Positions 1 through 8,443 of a stretch of 64,000 nucleotides of DNA are shown here, piece by piece. Position 1 is the stretch's first letter; each line of letters opens with the position of its first letter. The stretch spans positions 1 through 64,000 of the forward strand of contig CAXTNT010000003.1 of the NCBI GenBank assembly GCA_964245825.1, written 5' to 3'. The notes under the pieces are model-generated. The model worked only from the letters and a program-made list of their open reading frames with translations, did no database searches and had not been told where the DNA came from. The stretch is from CAJCIY01 sp964245825. Lineage in GTDB: Bacteria; Actinomycetota; Actinomycetes; Mycobacteriales; CAJCIY01. The position numbers and the translations under genes were made by a program.

Positions 1-2930
1 GCATCGAGGTGGCCGACCTGAGACGCGGTCACGGTCACCGTCGAGGACACGCCCGCAGCCAGGCCGGTCACCGTGACATGCGCTCCGACCTGGCTCACCA
101 CACCACCGCTCGTCGCGGCCACCGAGTACGACAGACTCGCGTCGTAGTTCGAGATGTCGAACGTGAACCCGTCCGCCGTCGACACCGGAACCGAGAACGT
201 CGGCACGACCCCGACCGACAGCGCACTCCCCGAGACCTGCGCCGACACATCCACGTGACCGGACTGGCTCGCGGTCACCGTCACTGTCGAGGACACGCCC
301 GCCGCGAGGCCGGTCACCGTGACGTGCGCTCCGACCTGGCTCACCACACCACCACCGGTCGACGCCACCGAGTACGACAGACTGGCGTCGTAGTTCGCGA
401 TGTCGAACGTGAAGCCATCCGACGTCGATACCGGCGCCGAGAACGTGGGCACCGAACCCGCCAGCAGCGCACTCCCCGAGACCTGGGCCGACGTATCCAG
501 ATAGCCGACCTGGGACGCGGTCACTGTCACCGTTGAGGACACGCCCGCCGCGAGCCCGCTCACCGTGACCGTCGACCCACTCAACGACGCGGAACCCGAA
601 CTCGCCGACAGCGCGTACGTGTCCCCCACCGAGAGGTTGCTGATGGCGAAGGTGAACCCATCCGGGGTCGACAGCGGTGCCGAGAACGTCGGCAAGACCC
701 CGACCGACAGCGCACTCCCCGAGACCTGCGCCGAGACATCGACGTAGCCGGCCCGGGATGCCACGACCGTCACGGTCGAGGACACGCCTGCGGCAAGACC
801 CGTCACCGTGACGTGCGCGCCGACCTGGCTCACCACACCGCCGCCCGTCGCGGCCAAGGAGTACGAGAGCGCTGCGTCGTAGTTCGCGATGTCGAACGTG
901 AACCCGTCCGCGGTCGAGACCGGGACCGAGAAGATCGGCGCCACCCCGACCGACAGCGCACTCCCCGAGACCTGCGCCGACACGTCGACGTAGCCGGCCC
1001 GGGATGCCACGACCGTCACGGTCGAGGACACGCCGGCGGCAAGACCCGTCACCGTGACGTGCGCGCCGACCTGGCTCACCACACCACCACCGGTCGCCGC
1101 CACCGAGTACGACAGACTCGCGTTGTAGTTCGCGATGTCGAACGAGAACCCGTCCGCGGTCGACACCGGCGCCGAGAACGTCGGCACCACGCCCGCCAGC
1201 AGCGCACTCCCCGAGACCTGCGCCGACGCATCCAGATACCCGACCTGCGACGCCAGCACCGTCACCGTCGACGACGCCCCAGCCGCCAACCCGCTCACCG
1301 TCACCGTCGACCCACTCAACGACGCGGAACCCGAACTCGCCGACAGCGCGTACGTGTCCCCCACCGAGAAGTTGCTGATGGCGAACGTGAACCCATCCGG
1401 GGTCGACACCGGCGCCGAGAACGTCGGCGCGGTTCCCACGGCCAGCGACGACCCCGATAGCTGCGCCGAGGCATCCACGTAGCCGGCTCGAGAGGCCACG
1501 ACCGTCACCGTCGAGGACGTCCCAGGCGCCAACCCGCCCACCAGGACGGTGGACCCGACCAGCGCGGCCGCTGCCCCACCGGTCGCCGACACCGTGTACG
1601 TGTCATCCAGCGAGAAGTTGTTGATCGTGAAGGAGAACCCACCATCGAGCGCGGTCGAGCCCGACAACATCGGCGCCACGACGGCCAACAGCGCGCTCCC
1701 CGAGACCGGAGCGGAGGCATCCACATGACCGGACTGCGACACCGTCACGGTCACGGTCGAGGACACGCCGGCAGCCAGGCCGGTCACCGTGACGTGCGCG
1801 CCGACCTGGCTCACCACACCACCACCGGTCGCCGCCACCGAGTACGACAGACTCGCGTTGTAGTTCGCGATGTCGAACGAGAACCCGTCCGCGGTCGACA
1901 CCGGCGCCGAGAACGTCGGCACCACGCCCGCCAGCAGCGCACTCCCCGAGACCTGCGCCGACGCATCCAGATACCCGACCTGCGACGCCAGCACCGTCAC
2001 CGTCGACGACGCCCCAGCCGCCAACCCGCTCACCGTCACCGTCGACCCACTCAGCGACGCGGAACCCGAACTCGCCGACAGCGCGTACGTGTCTCCCACC
2101 GAGAAGTTGCTGATGGCGAAGGAGAACCCGTTCGCGGTGGGCACCGGGACCGAGAACGTCGGCGCCACACCTACCAGCAGTGCGCTCCCCGACGTCGAGG
2201 CGGACGCGATCGACTGGCCCGGGTTGGTGGCGGTCACGGTGACCGTCGAGGTGGCACCGGGGGCGAGTCCGGACACCGTGACAGCCGCGCCGACCTGCGT
2301 CGCCGTGGCTCCGCCGGTCGCGACGACGGCGTACGCCAGAGCGCCCGAGTAGTTCGTGATGCCGAACGTGAAACCACCCGCGGTGCCGACCGGTGCCGAG
2401 AAGGTGGGGGGCGTGCCGACAGCGAGGGCGGCGCCGGACTCCGTGGCGGCCGCGGACGTGTAGCCGGCCCGGGCGACGGAGACGGTCACGTTCGAGCCCA
2501 CTCCGGGGGCCAGGCCCGACACGGCCACCGAGGCACCGACCTGGTTCACGGTCGCCCCGTTCGTCGGTGCAAACGTGTACGTCGCCGACGAGAGGTAGTT
2601 CGTGATCTGGAAGGTGTACCCGTCCGGCGTCCGCGTGGCCGCGGTGAAGGTGGGTGCGACACCGGAGATCAGCGCCGCACCGGTCACCGGGACCGACGTC
2701 GTCGTGTAGCCGGTCCTCGACGCCGTGACCGTCACCGTCGAGGAGGCGCCCGAGCCGAGGTTGGCGACCGTCACGGCCGACCCGCTCTGCGTCGCGGTCG
2801 CGCCGTTCGTGGCCGCCAGGGCGTACGTGGTCGAGGCCGCGTAGTTGGTGATGGTGAAGGTGAAGCCGCCGGCGACGCTGGTGGTGGCCGATGCGGTGGG
2901 CACGGTCCCCGGCGCCAACGGCGTGACCGG
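1..2930 (-). repeat. Tandem Ig-like domain repeats, unit about 240-246 bp
   Basis: Twelve head-to-tail units inside the giant gene have a period of about 244 bp, visible from recurrences of the block encoding VSGLAAGVSSTVTV and of GVVSQVGAHVTVTGL. Units alternate between two sub-types: one contains NFSVGDTYALSASSGSASLSGS, the other NYDASLSYSVAATGGG. The array continues beyond the left edge, so the copy number is unknown. Units towards the window edge are more alike than those next to the FN3 domains. Confidence 0.9.
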
Positions 2931-5900
2931 AGCGGAGGGCGCACTGGCCGGACCCGGCCCGTTCACGTTCACCGCATAGACGACGAAGGTGTACGCCGTG
3001 CCGTTCGTGAGACCGGTGACCGTCGCGGACGTGGCGGTCGACGTGCCGTCGTTGAACTGCGCGTAGGCACCCCCCGAGCCGTACCAGATGGTGTAGTCGC
3101 TGATCGCTGCCCCGCCGGTGCTGCCGGCCGTCCAGCTCAGGGCCACCTGCCCGTTGCCGGCGACGCCGGTCACCGCGGACACCGCACCCGGGTACAGCGA
3201 CGGGGTGGCGGCGACGCGGGGCACGGACCGCGCGCTCAACCCGGCCACGTTGCCGGCCTGGAGCGAGACGTAGTACGGGGTGCCGTTCGTGAGACCGGTG
3301 ATCGTGCAGGTGAGCGCCCCGGTCGTGGTGCACGTCGCCGCCTGTGTCCCGGCCGTCGGGTCGGTGAACGCCGTCGCCGTGTAGCTGGTGATCGGAGAGC
3401 CGTTGTTGTTCGGCGCCGCCCACGAGGCGACCACCGCGCCGTTCGTGCCGTTGGCGACCACGAGGGTGGGGTTGGGGGCATCGGGATAGGTGTACGGCGT
3501 CGCCGTCAGGGTGCTCGAGGAAGCTCCCACGCCGGCCAGGCTGACCGCCCGGAGCGCCACCTGGTAGCTCGTGCCGTTGGTCAGACCCGAGATCAGCAGC
3601 GGGCTCGTGGTCGAGCCCGTGGCCTGCCAGGCACCGCCGTTGAGCTGGTACTGGTACCCGGTGATGGGCGAGCTGCCGGCGCTGCCGGCGACGTACGCGA
3701 GGGTGAGGAGGGCGTTGCCTGCCGTGAGCGAGGACAGGGTCGGTGCGCCGGGGCGCACCAGCGGCGTCACCAGGACCCTCGGGGCCGTCGGCACGCTCGA
3801 CCCGGCGAGGTTCTGCGCCACCACCGACACGTAGTAGGCCGTGCCGTTGGTGAGCCCGGTGACCGCGCAGGCCAGCGTGGCCGTCGTGCAGGTCGCCACC
3901 GGGCTGGTGGCCGTCGTCGACGCGTAGGCACTGGCGACATAGCCCGTGATCGGCGAGCCTCCGGTCGAGTCCGGCACAGCCCAGGAGACGTCGGCCTGAC
4001 CGGTGTCGGACACCGCCGCGACCAGGTTCGGTGCCGACGGCACGGTGAAGGGGGTGGCGGAGGCGGGCGTCGACGCCGCGCCGGCCCCGACGGCGTTGTC
4101 CGCGCGTATGCGGATGGTGTAGGCGACACCGTTGGTGAGCGACCCGATGGTGAACGGGCTCGACAGCGTGCCGGCGCCGATCCAGCTGCCCCCGTTGAGC
4201 TGGTACTCGATCGCCGAGACCGGTGATCCGCCGTTGTCGGTGACGGCGAACGTCGCGGCGACGGCCTGGTTCGATGCGTTGAGGGTGACCGTGGGCGCAC
4301 CTGGGACGGTGCTCGGCCCCACCGCCGTGACCGCCGACGGCGCGCTCGCGCCCATCGCGTTCACCGCGCGGACCGTGATGGGGTACGTGGTGCCGTTCGC
4401 GATCTGCGCCGAGCCAGCGCTGGAGAGGGTAGTGATGGTGAGCGGGCTGCTGGTCTGTGCCGCCGCCGCCCACGTCGTGCCGCCGTCGGTGCTGTAGTCC
4501 CACTCGGTGACGGCGGAGCCGCCGTCCGTCGAGTCGGACACCGCGACGGTCAGCGACCGGTCGGAGCGCAGGACCCCCGTGATCGTCGGCTGCGCCGGCG
4601 TGGTCGCCGGCGTGCCGGACACGGCAGCGGACGGCGCGCCGTCACCCTGCGCGTTCACGGCGCGCACGCTGACGGCGTAGGTGGTGCCGTTGGTCAGGCC
4701 GGCGATGAGGAAGGTGTTGCCGAGCGTGCCGGTGTCCACCCAGGGGCCAGCCCCCAGCTGGTACTGGTAGCCGGTGATCGGGGCGCCGCCGTTCGAGCCG
4801 GGCGCGATGGCGACCTGGAGCGACGCCGGCGCGGGCGTGACCGCGGTGACTGTGGGTGCCGACGGGGTGGACTCCGCGATCCCGACGGCGACGGCCGACG
4901 CGAGCCCCGCTCCGACGGCGTTCACGGCGCGCAGTTCGACGTCGTAGGCCGTGCCGTTGACCAGGGGGGTCGTGCCGTCACTGGAGAGCGTCGAGATGAC
5001 CAACGGGCTCGCCGTCCCGCCCGCGTCCCGCGCACGCCACGTCGCGCCCGAGTCGGTCGAGTACTGGTACGTGGTGATCGCCGCCCCGCCGTCGTCGGCG
5101 GGGGGCGTGAAGGCCGCGCTGAGCTGGGAGTTCGACCCGGCCACGGTGTTCCCCGTGATGGCGGGCGCACCCGGCGTGGTGGCCGGCGTCGCGGACTGCG
5201 CGGCCGACCCGGGACCGGTGCCCACGTCGGTGACGGCGCGCACGCTGACGGCGTACGTCGTCCCGTTCGTCAGACCGGAGACCGCGATCGGGCTCGTCGC
5301 CGGCGCGACCGTCACCCAGGCGCCCCCAGCGGTCAGCTGGTATTGGTAGGCCGTGATGGTCGACCCGCCGCTGCTCCCGGCCGTCACCGGCACGGACAGG
5401 GACCCGTCGCCGGGTGTGATGGAGCCGACGACCGGCGCGGCCGGCAACCCGGGCGTCGTGATGCTCGCCCCCTGCGAGGCCGCCCCCGGTCCGGCCGCCG
5501 TCACCGCGCGGATCGTGATCACGTAGGTCGTGGCGTCGGCGAGGCCGGTCACCGCCAACGGGCTGGTCGTCGTCGCGGCCGAGACCCAGCTGCCGGCGCC
5601 CAGCCGGTACTGGTAGTCCGTGACGGCGGCGCCGCCGGTGTAGCCGGGGGTGAACGACACGGACGCCGCGCCGCGGGTCGCCGAGACCGTGGTGATCGCC
5701 GGCGCTCCCGGCGGCGCCACCGGAGTTCCGCTCGCCGGCGCCGACGCCGCCCCGGCGCCGATCGCGCTGACGGCTCGGACCTGCACCGAGTAGAGCGTGC
5801 CGTTGGTCAGACCCGAGATCTGCAGCGGCGAGGTGGTGGACGGCGCGGCGACCCAGGGACCCGTGCCGCCGAGCTGGTACTGGTAGCTCAGGACGGGGCT

Positions 5901-7178
5901 GCCCGAGGTCGCGGCCGAAAAGCCCACCGACAGGGCCCCGTCAGCGGGGGTGACGGACGTGATCGCCGGCGCGGCCGGCGGCCCGGTCGGGGTCACCGAG
6001 CCCGAGGTCGTCGAGAACGGTCCGGTGCCGAACGAGTTGACCGCGGCAACCTGGAAGACGTACGCGGTCCCGTCGGTGAGGCCGGTGACGGTTGCCTGCG
6101 TCGCCACCGACGTCTGATCGGCGAACGTCGTCCAGTTGGTGGGGTTCGACGCGAGCGCGTACTGGACGACGTAGTCGGTCAGTGGCGCCCCGCCGGTGTT
6201 CAGCGGCGCGGCCCAGGTGAGCGCCACCGCCGAGTCCTGCGCCTCGCCGCTCACCGCGGTGGGCGCCGCGGGAGGGCCGGTCGTGTACGAGATCGAGGCG
6301 GATCCGTTCGCCGAGTCGTCCGCGTAGTACTGGTAGGCGGCGCTCAGCCCGCTCAGCCCGGACGTCGCGTTCTGCCCGGGGTACCCGCCGTAGCCGTACC
6401 ACTCGTTCGACGTGCCGGACCCGAACTGGATGGCTCCCTGGGCGCCCCCGACGGCACCGCCGCCGCCCGCGCCGCCGGCCCCGCCGTCGCAGCCGGGCGC
6501 TGCGGCGTTGTTGCAGACCGTGGCCACGGTGATGCCCTGCTGGCCGCTCGTCGCGACGGTGTCGGTCCGCGCCGTGAACGTCGAGTACGGCACACGCCCC
6601 AGCGTCGGCGCGTACTGCCCGCTGCCACCGGCGCCGCCCGAGCCACCCGCCACGAGCGTGGCGCCGGTCGTGGTGATGACGGTGGCGGCCCCACCCGCAC
6701 CACCGTTGCCGGACGCGCCCTGGAAGCCGGCCTCGCCGCCGTTGCCTCCGCCGTAGCCGCTGAGCGGGTTCGTCCCGCCCACGGCTGCGCCGACCGTGTA
6801 GTTGGCCGGCACACTGCTGCCGTGCGTGTTGCTCGTGCCGGTCGCGCCCCCGGCCCCCACGGCGACGGTCAGGACCTGCCCCGGCGTCACCGAGATCGTG
6901 CCGGTGACGACGCCCTGGTAGCCGCCCGCCGGCGAGGGGCCGGCCGAGTCGGCTCCGCCGCGGCCGCCTTCACCACCCACCAGGGTGAGAGTGAGCTGGG
7001 TGATGCCGGCCGGCACGGTGAAGGTCGGCGTGGTGCCGGTGTACGCGTAGGTCTGGGTGACCGTCGACGGACCCGTGGCCAGCGCGGGGACGGCGAGCGC
7101 GAAAGCGGCGACCAGCGCCGCGGCCACCGGCACGGCGAGCATTCTGGGTGCGGTACGGCCACGCAGCACGTCGTACAC
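1..7178 (-). CDS. Giant secreted repeat protein (Gly-rich, 12 FN3, Ig-like array), 3' end outside window
   Basis: An uninterrupted reverse frame of about 2,390 codons continues past base 1. An N-terminal signal peptide (n-region RGRTAPR, hydrophobic core, ending near VPALA) is followed by a glycine-rich segment (about residues 50-270, many GGxGG runs). Twelve fibronectin type III domains follow, recognisable by recurring GLTNGT and YQYQL motifs (window about 6300-2940). Then come 12 visible Ig-like units of about 81 residues with the pattern TPxFSxPxST.DGFTF.I.NY...VTVSGLAAG.SSTVTV. No membrane anchor is reached. The role is probably a cell-surface or extracellular adhesin or scaffold; this is inferred from architecture only. 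The start is uncertain: GTG 7178 or GTG 7169 gives a charged n-region, ATG 7142 does not. No clear ribosome-binding site is visible. Codon use is strongly G/C at third positions throughout. Confidence 0.9.
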   Translation of the reverse strand, partial: MYDVLRGRTAPRMLAVPVAAALVAAFALAVPALATGPSTVTQTYAYTGTTPTFTVPAGITQLTLTLVGGEGGRGGADSAGPSPAGGYQGVVTGTISVTPGQVLTVAVGAGGATGTSNTHGSSVPANYTVGAAVGGTNPLSGYGGGNGGEAGFQGASGNGGAGGAATVITTTGATLVAGGSGGAGGSGQYAPTLGRVPYSTFTARTDTVATSGQQGITVATVCNNAAAPGCDGGAGGAGGGGAVGGAQGAIQFGSGTSNEWYGYGGYPGQNATSGLSGLSAAYQYYADDSANGSASISYTTGPPAAPTAVSGEAQDSAVALTWAAPLNTGGAPLTDYVVQYALASNPTNWTTFADQTSVATQATVTGLTDGTAYVFQVAAVNSFGTGPFSTTSGSVTPTGPPAAPAITSVTPADGALSVGFSAATSGSPVLSYQYQLGGTGPWVAAPSTTSPLQISGLTNGTLYSVQVRAVSAIGAGAASAPASGTPVAPPGAPAITTVSATRGAASVSFTPGYTGGAAVTDYQYRLGAGSWVSAATTTSPLAVTGLADATTYVITIRAVTAAGPGAASQGASITTPGLPAAPVVGSITPGDGSLSVPVTAGSSGGSTITAYQYQLTAGGAWVTVAPATSPIAVSGLTNGTTYAVSVRAVTDVGTGPGSAAQSATPATTPGAPAITGNTVAGSNSQLSAAFTPPADDGGAAITTYQYSTDSGATWRARDAGGTASPLVISTLSSDGTTPLVNGTAYDVELRAVNAVGAGLASAVAVGIAESTPSAPTVTAVTPAPASLQVAIAPGSNGGAPITGYQYQLGAGPWVDTGTLGNTFLIAGLTNGTTYAVSVRAVNAQGDGAPSAAVSGTPATTPAQPTITGVLRSDRSLTVAVSDSTDGGSAVTEWDYSTDGGTTWAAAAQTSSPLTITTLSSAGSAQIANGTTYPITVRAVNAMGASAPSAVTAVGPSTVPGAPTVTLNASNQAVAATFAVTDNGGSPVSAIEYQLNGGSWIGAGTLSSPFTIGSLTNGVAYTIRIRADNAVGAGAASTPASATPFTVPSAPNLVAAVSDTGQADVSWAVPDSTGGSPITGYVASAYASTTATSPVATCTTATLACAVTGLTNGTAYYVSVVAQNLAGSSVPTAPRVLVTPLVRPGAPTLSSLTAGNALLTLAYVAGSAGSSPITGYQYQLNGGAWQATGSTTSPLLISGLTNGTSYQVALRAVSLAGVGASSSTLTATPYTYPDAPNPTLVVANGTNGAVVASWAAPNNNGSPITSYTATAFTDPTAGTQAATCTTTGALTCTITGLTNGTPYYVSLQAGNVAGLSARSVPRVAATPSLYPGAVSAVTGVAGNGQVALSWTAGSTGGAAISDYTIWYGSGGAYAQFNDGTSTATSATVTGLTNGTAYTFVVYAVNVNGPGPASAPSAPVTPLAPGTVPTASATTSVAGGFTFTITNYAASTTYALAATNGATATQSGSAVTVANLGSGASSTVTVTASRTGYTTTSVPVTGAALISGVAPTFTAATRTPDGYTFQITNYLSSATYTFAPTNGATVNQVGASVAVSGLAPGVGSNVTVSVARAGYTSAAATESGAALAVGTPPTFSAPVGTAGGFTFGITNYSGALAYAVVATGGATATQVGAAVTVSGLAPGATSTVTVTATNPGQSIASASTSGSALLVGVAPTFSVPVPTANGFSFAISNFSVGDTYALSASSGSASLSGSTVTVSGLAAGASSTVTVLASQVGYLDASAQVSGSALLAGVVPTFSAPVSTADGFSFDIANYNASLSYSVAATGGGVVSQVGAHVTVTGLAAGVSSTVTVTVSQSGHVDASAPVSGSALLAVVAPMLSGSTALDGGFSFTINNFSLDDTYTVSATGGAAAALVGSTVLVGGLAPGTSSTVTVVASRAGYVDASAQLSGSSLAVGTAPTFSAPVSTPDGFTFAISNFSVGDTYALSASSGSASLSGSTVTVSGLAAGASSTVTVLASQVGYLDASAQVSGSALLAGVVPTFSAPVSTADGFSFDIANYNASLSYSVAATGGGVVSQVGAHVTVTGLAAGVSSTVTVVASRAGYVDVSAQVSGSALSVGVAPIFSVPVSTADGFTFDIANYDAALSYSLAATGGGVVSQVGAHVTVTGLAAGVSSTVTVVASRAGYVDVSAQVSGSALSVGVLPTFSAPLSTPDGFTFAISNLSVGDTYALSASSGSASLSGSTVTVSGLAAGVSSTVTVTASQVGYLDTSAQVSGSALLAGSVPTFSAPVSTSDGFTFDIANYDASLSYSVASTGGGVVSQVGAHVTVTGLAAGVSSTVTVTASQSGHVDVSAQVSGSALSVGVVPTFSVPVSTADGFTFDISNYDASLSYSVAATSGGVVSQVGAHVTVTGLAAGVSSTVTVTASQVGHLD
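1081..2120. repeat. Near-identical duplicated block within the Ig-like array (1081-1385 and 1816-2120)
   Basis: The two 305-bp segments, offset by exactly 735 bp (three repeat units), differ at only two positions that I can find (an a/g in CAAC versus CAGC, and a c/t in TGTCCC versus TGTCTC). Intervening units are much more diverged. This is the footprint of recent duplication or gene conversion in the array. It could also be a place where a short-read assembly has collapsed or misjoined copies. Confidence 0.85.
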
Positions 7179-7285
7179 CGGTCTCGTCAGCGCGGCTTGA
7201 TCTGCGGGAGCCAGCGGTGTCGACTGCGTTGTCGTCCTGGTGTCGGCCGGTCTTGAGCCCGCGTGGCCCGGCCGTGGCAGACGGC

Positions 7286-7810
7286 CTAGCCGGCGGGGCG
7301 CACCCACTGCTGCCGGCGGACCTCGTACGCGGCCAGCCCGGCCGCGCTCGCGACGTTGAGCGAGGCCACCTTCCCAGGCTGTGGCACGAAGACCGCGGCG
7401 TCGCACACCGCCAGCGAGGCGGGCGACAGCCCGTGCCCCTCCGAGCCCAGGACCAGGCAGTCCCCGGCCGCGAAGGTGAACTCGTGCAGGGCGGTGGCCC
7501 CCTCGGCCAGCTCGACCGCGACGAGACGGCCGTCCGAGCCATGGGCCAGGTCCGGCAGCGACGGCACGCGAACGGTCACGACGCCGTGCTCGGTGCCCAG
7601 GCCGGTCTTGTGCACCTTCGCCTCGCCCGGGCCCGGGGTGGCTCCCACCAGGTAGATCGTGTCGACGCCGAGCACGGCGGCGGTGCGGTAGATGCTGCCG
7701 ACGTTGAAGGGGTTCGACAGCGACACCAGCGCCAGGGACAACTCGCCGGTCGTACGCCGGCGCCACTCCCGGTTGACCCGCTTGATCTCCGTCGTGGTCA
7801 GCGCCTTCAC
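7286..7810 (-). CDS. SpoU/TrmH-family RNA 2'-O-methyltransferase
   Basis: A 174-residue protein of the SPOUT superfamily, predicted to methylate a ribose 2'-OH in tRNA or rRNA using SAM. Family motifs are visible: an N-terminal LVSLSNPFNVGSIYRTAAVLG (motif 1 with the conserved N and R), LVLGSEGHGLS (motif 2) and a C-terminal SLNVASAAGLAAYE (motif 3, knot region). It starts at a GTG that overlaps the stop of the upstream methyltransferase gene by 4 nt (GTGA), so the two are translationally coupled. At about 174 residues it is a minimal SPOUT domain without an N-terminal substrate-recognition extension, so the target nucleotide cannot be named. Confidence 0.85.
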   Translation of the reverse strand: MKALTTTEIKRVNREWRRRTTGELSLALVSLSNPFNVGSIYRTAAVLGVDTIYLVGATPGPGEAKVHKTGLGTEHGVVTVRVPSLPDLAHGSDGRLVAVELAEGATALHEFTFAAGDCLVLGSEGHGLSPASLAVCDAAVFVPQPGKVASLNVASAAGLAAYEVRRQQWVRPAG

Positions 7811-8397
7811 GGGCGTACCGCCAACACCCGGTAGCCGCGCACGCTGGTCAGCCGCGTCGTGGGATGACACTGCTCCTCCAACCACCGGTGCAGCGAGTCC
7901 GAGCCGAGGTTGCGCTGCACGACGAGGTACGCCGTCCCGGCCGGCTCGAGTCGGCCCAGCCAGGTCGCCAGCAGGGCGTGCAGCACCGCCTTGCCGACCC
8001 GGATCGGCGGGTTGGAGTAGACGGCGGCGAACCGCAGCGACGCGTCCACCTCCTCGGGCGCGCGCACGTCGACCGCCAGCCCGAGAGCGTCCGCATTCGC
8101 TGCGGTGAGGGCCCGGGCCCGCTCGTTGACGTCGACCGCAACCACGCGGGCAGCGGGCGCACGCAGGGCGAGCGCACAAGCGATCGCCCCGTAGCCGCAG
8201 CCGAGGTCGAGCAGCGTCCCGGTCGCCGGCGGCCGCGGTGCGTGCTCGAGCAGCACGGCCGTCCCCGGGTCGAGGCGGCCGCCGCTGAAGACGCCCGGCG
8301 CGGCCTGCAGCTCGACAAGCCGGCCGTCGACCGTCATCGGCACCATCCGGCCGGCGCCGGGCGACGAAGGCACGGTGGAGTAGTAGTGCTCGCTCAC
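7807..8397 (-). CDS. Class I SAM-dependent methyltransferase (RsmC/MTS small-domain type)
   Basis: A 196-residue protein. It begins SEHYYS and shows the SAM-binding motif LLDLGCGYGAIACALA, an acidic strand end VVAVDVNERA, and the amino-methyltransferase motif SNPPIRVG (NPPY class). Together with the SEHYYS start this matches RsmC/RlmG-like 16S or 23S rRNA guanine-N2 methyltransferases, reduced to the catalytic domain. The GTG start at 8397 was chosen because SEHYYS is the conserved beginning. It forms a coupled pair with the SpoU-type gene and is transcribed away from the Ni/Co permease, 46 bp apart. Confidence 0.82.
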   Translation of the reverse strand: MSEHYYSTVPSSPGAGRMVPMTVDGRLVELQAAPGVFSGGRLDPGTAVLLEHAPRPPATGTLLDLGCGYGAIACALALRAPAARVVAVDVNERARALTAANADALGLAVDVRAPEEVDASLRFAAVYSNPPIRVGKAVLHALLATWLGRLEPAGTAYLVVQRNLGSDSLHRWLEEQCHPTTRLTSVRGYRVLAVRP

Positions 8398-8423
8398 CCG
8401 CCGCAGTCTGACAGCAGGTCCAC

Positions 8424-8440
8424 TTGCGAATGGGTCGCAA
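8424..8440. promoter_or_regulatory. Candidate Nur (nickel-responsive Fur family) box
   Basis: A perfect 6-bp inverted repeat TTGCGA-N5-TCGCAA sits in the 46-bp divergent space, ending 4 bp before the GTG of the nickel/cobalt permease. The published Streptomyces Nur box is TTGCAA-N5-TTGCAA-like, so spacing and outer bases agree. Nickel-dependent repression of the permease is inferred. Confidence 0.55.
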
Positions 8441-8443
8441 CAC

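Noticed and set aside
1603..4503. A 966-codon open frame antisense-like to the FN3/Ig-like region (and the 833-codon frame 1725-4226 on the other strand)
   Set aside because: Arg/His/Gly-rich low-complexity translation without domains; both are shadows created by repeat periodicity and G/C third positions of the real reverse gene.
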